A stretch of DNA of 5,080 nucleotides from Burkholderiales bacterium. GTDB taxonomy: Bacteria > Pseudomonadota > Gammaproteobacteria > Burkholderiales > SG8-39. The position numbers were made by a program, and so were the translations under genes. Location of the stretch: contig SXNB01000171.1 in assembly GCA_005777205.1 (NCBI GenBank), positions 1 through 5,080 of the forward strand. Direction: 5' to 3'. Each line of letters begins with the position of its first letter. The stretch's first letter is position 1. Positions 1-5,080 of this stretch are shown here, piece after piece. The notes under the pieces were generated by a model. The model worked only from the letters and a program-made list of their open reading frames with translations, had not been told where the DNA came from and searched no databases.

Positions 1-410
1 TGCTCGCCGCCCGAGAGCTGGGTGCCGGCGTTGGACAGGCGCTCCCTCAGATTGGGGAACAGCTCGAACACCCGCTCCAAGGTCCAAGGCCCGGAGCGCA
101 CGCCGAGTTCCAGGTTCTCCAGCACCGTGAGCGACGGGAAGATCTCGCGTTCCTGAGGCACGTAGCCCAGGCCGGCCAGCGCCCGCCGGTGGGGTGGAAA
201 CGCGGAAATGTCGACGCCGTTCAGGGCGATCGACCCGGCGTGCAGCGTCGTGTTTCCCATGATCGTTTCCAGCTGCGTGGACTTGCCCACGCCGTTGCGT
301 CCGATGACCGATAGGCTCTTGCCCTGCCCCAGCACCAGGTTGACCTCCTCCAGCACATGCGTCTCGCCGTAGCCGGCGCCGAGACCCTTGAGCGAAAGCG
401 CTTCAGGCAT
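1..410 (-). CDS. livF: Liv-type ABC transporter ATP-binding protein LivF (partial, C-terminus outside window)
   Basis: This is the second ATPase of a branched-chain amino acid type (HAAT) ABC importer. It would sit on the cytoplasmic face and hydrolyse ATP together with LivG to drive uptake. The 136 visible residues begin MPEALSLKGLGAGYGETHVL. The Walker A motif GRNGVGKST lies at residues 37-45, the Q-loop glutamine is Q86 in YVPQEREIFPSLTVLENL, and the start of the ABC signature, LSGGE, is at 132-136, exactly at the window edge. The VPQ..(I/V)FP.LTV.ENL wording is typical of LivF rather than LivG. Walker B and the H-loop must lie beyond position 1; a complete LivF is about 230-240 residues. 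The ATG at 410 overlaps the livG stop by 8 bases, and a GGGGAG (424-419) sits 8 bases upstream as a ribosome site. Position 46, after the Walker A threonine, is Gln where Leu is usual. The family call is firm; the substrate is unknown. Confidence 0.95.
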   Translation of the reverse strand, partial: MPEALSLKGLGAGYGETHVLEEVNLVLGQGKSLSVIGRNGVGKSTQLETIMGNTTLHAGSIALNGVDISAFPPHRRALAGLGYVPQEREIFPSLTVLENLELGVRSGPWTLERVFELFPNLRERLSNAGTQLSGGE

Positions 411-1146
411 CGAGCGCGCTCCCCAAGTACACAGCGCGCACCTCTCGGTTGGCGGCGATTTCTTGCGGCGTGCCCTCGGCGAAGACTGCGCCGCTCACCA
501 GCACCGTGATGCGCTCGGCAAAGCGGAACACCCGATCCATGTCGTGCGCGATGATGAGCACGGCGATGTCCTTGGGCAGCGTGGCGATCGCGTCCAGCAG
601 GATGTGCGTCTCGGCGCTGGGGATCCCTGCAGCCGGCTCGTCCAGCAGCAGCACGCGCGGGCTCAAGCCGAGCGCAATAGCGATCTCGACCAGCCGCTGG
701 CGACCGTAGGGTAGCTCGATGATGCGGCGCCCGGTGTCGTTGCCCAGCTTCAGCATCTCGATCAGGCGTGCGGCCTCGGCAAGCACGTCGGCGCGCTGGC
801 CCGCCGACCGCAGCATGGCGCCGCCGACGCCGAGGCGCTCTGAGACCGCGATGCACACGTTCTCCTGCACCGTGAGGCCACGGAACAACTGGTTGATCTG
901 GAAAGTGCGCGCGATGCCGCGCTTGACGCGCTTCGCCTGTGCCAGCGCCGTAACGTCTTCGCCCTCCAGCAGGATGCTGCCCCTAGAGGGCGCCAGCACG
1001 CCGGTGAGCAGGTTGACGAAGGTCGTCTTGCCAGCACCGTTGGGACCAATCAGCGCGTGGCGTGCACCGAGCTCGAGCCGGAAATTGACCTCGCGAGCCA
1101 CTTCCAGCGCGCCGAAGTTCTTGCACAATCCCCTGGTCTCCAGCAT
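403..1146 (-). CDS. livG: Liv-type ABC transporter ATP-binding protein LivG
   Basis: This is the first ATPase of the importer, which would act as a heterodimer with LivF under the LivH/LivM channel. Counting from the ATG at 1146 it has 247 residues, close to the family's usual 250-260. Walker A GPNGAGKTT is at 34-42, the Q-loop glutamine is Q83 in GIARTFQINQLF, the signature LPYGRQR is at 145-151 (the LivG variant of LSGGQ), Walker B VLLLDE is at 165-170 and the H-loop histidine is H201 in IIAHDMD. All catalytic motifs are intact. The ARTFQ and EPAAG wording separates LivG from LivF. A GTG three bases earlier (1149) is also possible. I prefer the ATG because it gives a TGATG junction with the livM stop, and a run of six G (1159-1154) lies 7 bases upstream. 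The stop at 403-405 lies inside the livF start region, so translation of the two ATPases is probably coupled. Confidence 0.95.
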   Translation of the reverse strand: MLETRGLCKNFGALEVAREVNFRLELGARHALIGPNGAGKTTFVNLLTGVLAPSRGSILLEGEDVTALAQAKRVKRGIARTFQINQLFRGLTVQENVCIAVSERLGVGGAMLRSAGQRADVLAEAARLIEMLKLGNDTGRRIIELPYGRQRLVEIAIALGLSPRVLLLDEPAAGIPSAETHILLDAIATLPKDIAVLIIAHDMDRVFRFAERITVLVSGAVFAEGTPQEIAANREVRAVYLGSALDA

Positions 1147-2114
1147 CACCTCGCCCCCCGGAGCTTCTCGAACAGTCCGATGAGGCCTCCGCGCGCGAAG
1201 AGCGCCACGGCCACCAGCGTCAGGCCCAGGCCAAGCTGCCAGGCCGTGGGGTAGGCCTTGGCGAGTAGGTGCTCAAGCACCAGGTAGGCGACCGCGCCGA
1301 CGAAAGCGCCGTAGAGCCGGCCGTGGCCGCCCAGGATCAGGATGATCATCACGCCCGCGGCGCGCTCCAGGCCCAGCACCGCGAGGTTGACGTAGCCCGT
1401 GACCTGTGTGAACAGGCCGCCCGCGACGCCAGCGAGCGCCGCCGAAATGCCGTACGCGACGATCAGACGGCCGCGAACCGGCGCGCCGACCGCGTGCATG
1501 CGCAGCAGGTTCTCGCGGATGCCGGTCAGGCTCTGGCCGAACGAGGAGTAGACCAGCGTGCGCACGACGACGAATCCCAATGCCAGAACCGAAAGCGAGT
1601 ACAGGTACTGGGACTTGAAGTACAGCACGTCGAACGGGAACAGGCCCAGAATCATCGTGAAGGAAAGCCCGGGCATGCCGTCGAAGCCCCCGGTCCAGGC
1701 GTGCCCCATGTTGGCCGCCTGCTCGAGCAGCGTCATGGTGCACAGCGTCACCATGAGCAGCGTCAGGCCGTGGGTGCGCAACAGCACGAAACCGCTGATC
1801 AGCCCGACGATGCCCGCGGCCAGGCCAGCGGCCACCAGGCCAGACAGGGGCTCGTTCCACCCCAGTTGCTGCGCCAGTATGCCGACGGTGTAGGCGCCGA
1901 CGCAGAAGAACGCCGCGTGGCCCAGCGTCACGATGCCGGCATAGCCGAGCACGAGGTCGAGCGAAAGCGCAAACAGGATCGTCACCAGCAATTGCGTGCC
2001 GAAGGACAGGTAGTTGGGGAAGGCAAAGAACATCGCCAGGCCCGTGGCCCAGGGCAAGAGCTCCCACCACTGGAAGCGGTGGCGGCGCTGGAGGGCGTCG
2101 GGCGCCGGACTCAC
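1146..2114 (-). CDS. livM: Liv-type ABC transporter permease LivM
   Basis: This is one of the two inner-membrane subunits that form the importer channel. With the GTG start at 2114 it has 322 residues, a normal LivM length. The LivM hallmark GYAGIVTLGHAAFFCVGAYT occupies residues 57-76, following the first hydrophobic segments (about 19-33 and 40-56). A TGGFDGMPG motif lies near 130-140, and the cytoplasmic coupling region reads GAPVRGRLIVAYGISAALAG in the C-terminal third. Several further hydrophobic segments are visible, as expected for a multi-spanning permease. The reading frame is open upstream to a GTG at 2150, but that would overlap livH by 40 bases and no ribosome site was recognised for it. 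At 2114 the GTG overlaps the livH TGA by 4 bases (GTGA), and an AGGAAG lies about 5 bases upstream, so this start is favoured. It pairs with LivH in the membrane and contacts LivG/LivF below. Confidence 0.93.
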   Translation of the reverse strand: MSPAPDALQRRHRFQWWELLPWATGLAMFFAFPNYLSFGTQLLVTILFALSLDLVLGYAGIVTLGHAAFFCVGAYTVGILAQQLGWNEPLSGLVAAGLAAGIVGLISGFVLLRTHGLTLLMVTLCTMTLLEQAANMGHAWTGGFDGMPGLSFTMILGLFPFDVLYFKSQYLYSLSVLALGFVVVRTLVYSSFGQSLTGIRENLLRMHAVGAPVRGRLIVAYGISAALAGVAGGLFTQVTGYVNLAVLGLERAAGVMIILILGGHGRLYGAFVGAVAYLVLEHLLAKAYPTAWQLGLGLTLVAVALFARGGLIGLFEKLRGAR

Positions 2115-2974
2115 GCGCTCTTCCTGCCGAACAGCCCCTGCGGCCGCCACAGCAGCAGCATCAATGCTAGGGCATAGATGAAGAGGGTGCCGCCCTTCGG
2201 GAAGTAGAGCTTGAGCACGAAATCAAGCACGCCGATGAGGAGCGCGGCGAAGAACACGCCGGTCACCTTGCCCAGTCCGCCGACCGCGACCACGATCAGA
2301 AAGTAGACGAGGTAGCGCAGCGGATAGTTGGGATCGAGGCCGAGGATCTCCGCGCCCAGGCCGCCGCCGACCGCCGCGAGCCCGCTGCCGAGCGCGAACG
2401 CGACCGTGAACAGGCGCCCGACGTCGATACCCAGCGATTGCGCCATGCGCCGGTTATCCACCGCGGCGCGGATGCGCGCGCCGTAGCGCGTGCGCTCGAA
2501 TCCAAGCCAGAGCGCGATCACCAGCAGCGTACCAACCACGATCAGCGCCAGGCTGTAGGTACGGTAGGTCATGAAGCCGAGGTCGGTCTGCCCGCGCAGC
2601 CAGTCGGGCAGGCGGATTACCTGCGTTTCCGGGCCGACGCCCAAGGTCACCGCGGCGGTCATGACGAAAACCAGGCCGATGGTGAACAGGACCTGGTCCA
2701 GCTCCTGCGCGCGGTACAACCGCGCGTAGAGCAGCCGCTCCAGCACGACCGAGAACGCCGCGACCACCACGAACGCGAGCGCGAGGGCCGGCACGAACGA
2801 GAGGCCCCAGTGTTTCATGGCCAGGACGATCACGTATCCGCCGAGCATGGCGAAGCCCCCGTGCGCCAGGTTGACGAAGCCCATCAGGCCCATCGTGACT
2901 GACAAGCCCACCGACACGATGAACAACACCATGCCAGAGGACAAGCCGCCGAGGAGGATGCTGACGGGATCCAT
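2111..2974 (-). CDS. livH: Liv-type ABC transporter permease LivH
   Basis: This is the other inner-membrane channel subunit. It has 287 residues, typical of LivH (about 285-310), beginning MDPVSILLGGLSSGMVLFIV. The LivH signature GLMGFVNLAHGGFAMLGGY is at residues 29-47, and the coupling-helix region RIRAAVDNRRMAQSLGIDVGRLFTVAFALGSGLA follows in the second half. The C-terminus ends LLLWRPQGLFGRKSA, a common LivH ending. Most of the chain is hydrophobic, with roughly eight likely membrane segments. The ATG start aligns with the normal LivH N-terminus, but its upstream sequence is odd. The base before the ATG is C, preceded by eight T and then by the 3' arm of a strong GC hairpin, so no good Shine-Dalgarno is visible (the nearest, GGCGG, is 12 bases away and inside the stem). 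The gene is 80 bases downstream of the binding-protein gene, and its stop overlaps livM by 4 bases. Confidence 0.94.
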   Translation of the reverse strand: MDPVSILLGGLSSGMVLFIVSVGLSVTMGLMGFVNLAHGGFAMLGGYVIVLAMKHWGLSFVPALALAFVVVAAFSVVLERLLYARLYRAQELDQVLFTIGLVFVMTAAVTLGVGPETQVIRLPDWLRGQTDLGFMTYRTYSLALIVVGTLLVIALWLGFERTRYGARIRAAVDNRRMAQSLGIDVGRLFTVAFALGSGLAAVGGGLGAEILGLDPNYPLRYLVYFLIVVAVGGLGKVTGVFFAALLIGVLDFVLKLYFPKGGTLFIYALALMLLLWRPQGLFGRKSA

Positions 2975-2975
2975 G

Positions 2976-3013
2976 AAAAAAAATCGCCGCCCGTCAGGCT
3001 ACCGCGGGCGGCG
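2976..3013 (-). terminator. Intrinsic terminator/attenuator between binding-protein gene and livH
   Basis: Read on the minus strand, CGCCGCCCG (3013-3005), an 11-base loop and CGGGCGGCG (2993-2985) form a perfect 9-bp GC-only stem, followed by one A and eight T (2983-2976). This is a canonical rho-independent terminator in the direction of the operon, 41 bases after the binding-protein stop. The T-run ends one base before the livH ATG, so nearly all transcripts reaching livH must read through it. The likely role is partial termination, giving excess binding-protein mRNA over permease and ATPase mRNA. In the plus direction the stem is not followed by a T-run, so it would act in one direction only. 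Confidence 0.85.
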
Positions 3014-3017
3014 GTTT

Positions 3018-3031
3018 ATTGCTGGAGCAAT
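3018..3031. repeat. 14-nt perfect inverted repeat in the intergenic leader of livH
   Basis: ATTGCTGGAGCAAT is a perfect inverted repeat (ATTGCT / AGCAAT around GG) located between the binding-protein stop and the intrinsic terminator. As RNA it would form a 5-bp stem with a 4-base loop directly 5' of the terminator stem. It could stabilise the 3' end of the terminated binding-protein message or be incidental. The stem is short, so confidence in function is low. Confidence 0.4.
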
Positions 3032-3054
3032 GAAACGGGAGGGCAGGATTTTCC

Positions 3055-4260
3055 CTACTTGCATTTCCCTTCCTTGAGCTCCTTGCACATGTCCTTCACG
3101 GCGGTGATGACGCCGATGTTCTTCTGCACCAGGCGACCGCCCTGCTTCACGACCTCGCTGAGGTACTCGTTCATGACGATGTCGCGCGTCGCCGGGTCGA
3201 TCGAGAGCGGGCCGCGCGGGCTGTCGAACTTCCAGCCCCTGAGCGCGTTCATGGTGCCCTCGGGGTCCATCCTGCCCTTCATCGCCACCACCGCGTGCGC
3301 GATCGCCGCCATGCCGTCGTAGCCCTGCACCGCCATGAAGTCGGGGGTGGCGTTGGCGCCGTAGTCCTTCTTCCAGGTCTCAACAAAGCGCTTGTTGTGC
3401 GCGTTGTCGAGGTCGGCGTTGTAGTGGTGGGCGGTGATGAGTCCTACCGCTTCGTCGCCCATCCCCTGCAGCTTGTAGTCCGGCGTCAGGTCGCCCGGGC
3501 CGACCAGCTTGATGCCGCCCTGGCGCATGCCGAGCGCGTTGTAGGTCTTCATCACCGCGACCGCGTGGTCGCCCGAGGGCACGAAGACGAAGAACACGTC
3601 GGGCTTCCTGTCCTTGGCGCGCTGGAAGAAGGGCGTGAAATCCGGCACCTGCCCCGGGCCGCCCATCGGAATGGCGTCGATCACCTTGCCACCGTTCGCC
3701 TCGAAGGCGCGCTTGAACGCGTCCAGGCTGTCCCTGCCGGGCGGGAAATCGGAGTAGCCGACCACCGCGGTCTTCGCCTTGAGGGTCTTCACCGACGCCT
3801 CGCCCATGGCATGGCCGGCGTGCCACATCGAAAACGAGACGCGCGCGATCATCGGCGACAGGTTGGTGATCCAGGCGGTACCCGCGTTCATGATCACGGC
3901 GGGCTTCTTCGCCTCGGTGAACAGCGAGGCGGAGGCGATGGCGTCGGGCGAGTAAATGAAGCCGGTGAGCATGTCCACCTTATCCTGCGCGATCAGTTCC
4001 TGCACCGCGGTCTTGGCCTCGGCGCCGCTCGGGTTCTTCGAGTCGCGCTTGATCAGTTCGACCTTGTAGGGCCCGAAGGCACCCGGGTTGAGCTTCATGA
4101 ACACCTGCATGCCGCGGTCCACTTGCTGCGCGAACTCGGCGCCCACGCCGCTGTAGGGCAGAACCACGCCGATCTTGACCGTCTGCGCCTGCGCCGTTGC
4201 AGCGACGGCGGCGAAAGACGCCGCCACCACGCCGAGTTTCAATATCCTGGAAATTCTCAC
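3055..4260 (-). CDS. Periplasmic substrate-binding protein of Liv/HAAT ABC transporter (Peripla_BP_6-like)
   Basis: This is the secreted receptor that binds the ligand in the periplasm and delivers it to LivH/LivM. It has 401 residues. Residues 1-25 form a signal peptide: charged MRISRILK, a hydrophobic alanine/valine core, and a signal peptidase I site AQA before Gln26. The mature protein opens with TVKIGVVLPYSGVGAEFAQQ, the first strand and loop of family 1 binding proteins (type I fold), followed by the usual two-lobe pattern (ELIKRDSKNPSGAEAKTAVQELI, then NAGTAWITN). The start is a GTG with a strong GGAGGGG (4270-4264) three bases upstream; the G-run allows a normal core spacing. It leads the operon and is separated from livH by a terminator. 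The C-terminus carries two cysteines (DMCKELKEGKCK), the only ones in the protein, which could form a disulfide. The ligand is unassigned: I do not see the serine-rich S-S-S-T loop of E. coli LivJ/LivK at the first contact region, where this protein has GFIYSPDAIASAS. Confidence 0.92.
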   Translation of the reverse strand: MRISRILKLGVVAASFAAVAATAQAQTVKIGVVLPYSGVGAEFAQQVDRGMQVFMKLNPGAFGPYKVELIKRDSKNPSGAEAKTAVQELIAQDKVDMLTGFIYSPDAIASASLFTEAKKPAVIMNAGTAWITNLSPMIARVSFSMWHAGHAMGEASVKTLKAKTAVVGYSDFPPGRDSLDAFKRAFEANGGKVIDAIPMGGPGQVPDFTPFFQRAKDRKPDVFFVFVPSGDHAVAVMKTYNALGMRQGGIKLVGPGDLTPDYKLQGMGDEAVGLITAHHYNADLDNAHNKRFVETWKKDYGANATPDFMAVQGYDGMAAIAHAVVAMKGRMDPEGTMNALRGWKFDSPRGPLSIDPATRDIVMNEYLSEVVKQGGRLVQKNIGVITAVKDMCKELKEGKCK

Positions 4261-4263
4261 GGT

Positions 4264-4270
4264 CCCCTCC
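4264..4270 (-). promoter_or_regulatory. Strong Shine-Dalgarno deciding the GTG start of the binding-protein gene
   Basis: Read on the minus strand, GAGGAGGGGACC directly precedes the GTG at 4260. The AGGAGG-like core is placed correctly for that codon, and the signal peptide begins exactly there, which supports the non-ATG start. Confidence 0.75.
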
Positions 4271-4279
4271 TCGTATTGA

Positions 4280-4297
4280 CCCCGGCGATCGCCGGGG
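4280..4297. promoter_or_regulatory. 18-nt perfect palindrome at the predicted transcription start (operator or leader hairpin)
   Basis: CCCCGGCGATCGCCGGGG is a perfect 18-base palindrome lying between the predicted -10 box and the Shine-Dalgarno of the binding-protein gene. The predicted +1 is near 4298, so the palindrome would occupy about +1 to +18. It could be a repressor operator or a 5' hairpin stabilising the message. The composition is pure GC apart from the central AT, so a chance origin in GC-rich DNA is less unlikely than the length suggests. Confidence 0.5.
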
Positions 4298-4304
4298 CAG
4301 GGGT

Positions 4305-4333
4305 AATATGGACAATATGACGCGTGCTGGCAA
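4305..4333 (-). promoter_or_regulatory. Candidate sigma-70 promoter of the transporter operon
   Basis: On the minus strand TTGCCA (4333-4328) matches the -35 consensus at five of six bases. A 17-base spacer separates it from CATATT (4310-4305), which matches the -10 consensus at four of six. The region is the most AT-rich stretch in the intergenic space and lies about 45 bases upstream of the GTG start. The call is from sequence pattern only. Confidence 0.5.
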
Positions 4334-4391
4334 GTCTTTAGGCGCCCTTATTGCATCGAATCAACGCGTTTCCTGACCTGGGAGTGGGCCC

Positions 4392-4770
4392 ATGAACCCC
4401 GGTGAAGTCGTGTTCGGCGAAATCACCCTGCGGCTGCTGGTCGCGGTGGTGTTCGACGTGTTTGTCGGCATGGAGCGCAGCTAACCGGCCCGCCCGGCTG
4501 GATTTCGCACCCACACGCTGGTGTGCCTCGCCTCCAGCGCCCTGATGCTGGTCACGGTCTACGAGTCGATTTGGTTCCAGCCCGGCGCCGGCGCCCCTCA
4601 CCACCGCGCTCCTGCTGGGCACGCTGTCGGCGTTCCGCTATATCGAGAGCGTCATGGAGTACCGCATGATGCTGCGCACGCTCGACCCAGACCGGCTGCG
4701 GCACCTGGGCGAAGCACTATGCGTGCCCGACGAGGTGCAGGAGTACCGCATCGCGCCCAAGGGGGATTGA
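4392..4770 (+). pseudogene. Decayed MgtC/SapB-family membrane protein gene
   Basis: This is a remnant of an MgtC/SapB-family inner-membrane protein (a family often linked to magnesium homeostasis or acid stress; the role of this member is unknown). The ATG at 4392 follows a GGGAG ribosome site 7 bases upstream and encodes EITLRLLVAVVFDVFVGMERS, the usual first membrane segment and GxERE-like motif. An in-frame TAA at 4482-4484 then stops it. The same frame continues with PARPAGFRTHTLVCLASSALMLVTVY, the conserved RPAGLRTH-TLVxLGSALxM block. Near 4580-4597, in a GC-only stretch, the homology moves to another frame, resuming as LTTALLLGTLSAFRYIES, then MEYRMMLRTLDPDRLRHLGE, and ending EVQEYRIAPKGD before the TGA at 4768, like the small C-terminal soluble domain of the family. 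About 125 codons remain against a usual 220 or more, so central membrane segments are missing. A stop, a frameshift and deletions together make function very unlikely. It is divergent from the transporter operon. Confidence 0.82.
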
Positions 4771-4780
4771 GACTGCGACC

Positions 4781-4798
4781 CGGCGCGTTTACGCGCCG
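4781..4798. terminator. Hairpin between convergent genes (possible bidirectional terminator)
   Basis: CGGCGCG, loop TTTA, CGCGCCG form a perfect 7-bp stem in the 36-base gap between the end of the MgtC-like remnant and the end of the convergent dehydrogenase gene. The placement fits a shared terminator, but neither side carries a T-run, so it would be a weak or Rho-assisted site. Confidence 0.4.
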
Positions 4799-4806
4799 CT
4801 CGGTAC

Positions 4807-5080
4807 TCAGAACGTCACCACGGAGCGTATGGAACGCCCCTGGTGCATCAGGTCGAAGGCCTCGTTGATGCGCTCCAGCGGCAGCACGTGCGTAATCAGG
4901 TCGTCGATGTTGATCCTCTTTTCCATGTACCAGTCCACGATCCGCGGCACGTCGCTGCGCCCCCTCGCGCCGCCGAAAGCGGTGCCCTTCCACACGCGTC
5001 CGGTGACCAGCAGTAACGGACGCGTCTTGATTTCCTGCCCCGAACCGGCAACGCCGATGATCACCGACACGCCCCAGCCA
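4807..5080 (-). CDS. frmA: Class III alcohol dehydrogenase / S-(hydroxymethyl)glutathione dehydrogenase (partial, C-terminal 90 residues)
   Basis: This is the C-terminal end of the zinc-dependent, NAD-linked class III alcohol dehydrogenase, which oxidises S-(hydroxymethyl)glutathione to S-formylglutathione in cytoplasmic formaldehyde detoxification. The visible frame is open to the window edge and reads GWGVSVIIGVAGSGQEIKTR, then VTGRVWKGTAFGGARGRSDVP, IVDWYMEKRINIDDLITH, LPLERINEAFDLMHQGRSIR and SVVTF before TGA. The GRVWKGTAFGG block and the (K/R)SIRSVV(T/L)F ending are characteristic of the class III enzyme. The full protein is about 370 residues, so the N-terminal zinc-binding and most of the NAD-binding part are outside the window. 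A GTG within this frame at 5070 is an internal valine, not a start. It is transcribed towards the MgtC-like remnant and has no evident link to the transporter. The gene is also called adhC or adhI in other species. Confidence 0.93.
   Translation of the reverse strand, partial: GWGVSVIIGVAGSGQEIKTRPLLLVTGRVWKGTAFGGARGRSDVPRIVDWYMEKRINIDDLITHVLPLERINEAFDLMHQGRSIRSVVTF

Noticed and set aside
388..1183. Several plus-strand frames opposite livG
   Set aside because: They overlap intact Walker A, signature and Walker B motifs on the other strand, and their products look like composition artefacts.
1269..2177. Long plus-strand open frame of about 300 codons opposite livM
   Set aside because: It lies antisense to a clear permease gene, and its product is a low-complexity, Arg/Gln/His-rich string without recognisable motifs. 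Long antisense frames are expected in GC-rich coding DNA.
4276..4309. Possible plus-strand promoter for the MgtC-like gene (TTGACC and TAATAT)
   Set aside because: The spacing between the two boxes is 22 bases, too long for a sigma-70 promoter. No better pair was found on that strand.
3295..4320. Plus-strand open frame of about 340 codons opposite the binding-protein gene
   Set aside because: It is antisense to a well-supported secreted protein gene, and its translation is His/Arg/Val/Gly-rich with no domain pattern. It is a codon-bias shadow.
4338..4622. Minus-strand frame of 94 codons across the MgtC-like remnant
   Set aside because: It has no motif and no convincing ribosome site, and it lies opposite recognisable MgtC/SapB homology on the plus strand.
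4521..4868. Plus-strand frame of 115 codons treated as an independent gene
   Set aside because: Its first part is the in-frame continuation of the MgtC-like remnant after the TAA. The rest is out of frame and runs into the antisense of the dehydrogenase gene.
1..5080. Novel defence, mobile or repeat-based system
   Set aside because: No CRISPR-like repeats, transposase, integrase, toxin-antitoxin pair or tRNA could be recognised. Apart from short gaps, the window is explained by a standard importer operon, a pseudogene and a partial housekeeping gene.

Overview
The window looks like a chromosomal segment of a GC-rich proteobacterium. The base composition (GC-rich, judged by eye), the tightly overlapping transporter genes and the protein wording resemble Burkholderiales-type betaproteobacteria. 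That placement is inference; no rRNA or other taxonomic marker is present.

Positions 1-4260 hold one minus-strand operon for a HAAT/Liv-type ABC importer. In transcription order (right to left) it contains a periplasmic substrate-binding protein (livJ/K-like, 4260-3055), an inner-membrane permease (livH-like, 2974-2111), a second permease (livM-like, 2114-1146), an ATPase (livG-like, 1146-403) and a second ATPase (livF-like, 410 to beyond position 1, so its C-terminal half is missing). The last four genes overlap by 1 to 8 bases, which indicates translational coupling. The binding protein captures a ligand in the periplasm, the LivH/LivM pair forms the channel, and the LivG/LivF pair powers uptake. 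The ligand cannot be fixed from sequence. Branched-chain amino acids are the family default, but aromatic acids, other amides or other carboxylates are equally possible.

Two regulatory spots stand out. A good candidate sigma-70 promoter (4333-4305) would start transcription at or next to an 18-nt perfect palindrome (4280-4297), just upstream of the strong Shine-Dalgarno of the binding-protein gene. Between the binding-protein gene and livH there is a textbook intrinsic terminator (3013-2976). Its U-tract ends one base before the livH ATG and its 3' stem arm occupies the place where the livH ribosome site should be. This is probably how the cell makes far more binding protein than membrane complex.

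Right of the operon, on the plus strand, lies a decayed MgtC/SapB-family gene (4392-4770) with an in-frame stop, a frameshift and apparent internal deletions. Convergent with it, at the right edge, is the C-terminal end of a class III alcohol dehydrogenase / S-(hydroxymethyl)glutathione dehydrogenase (minus strand, 5080-4807), the formaldehyde-detoxification enzyme. I see no mobile element, CRISPR array, tRNA or rRNA, and no clear sign of a wholly novel system.
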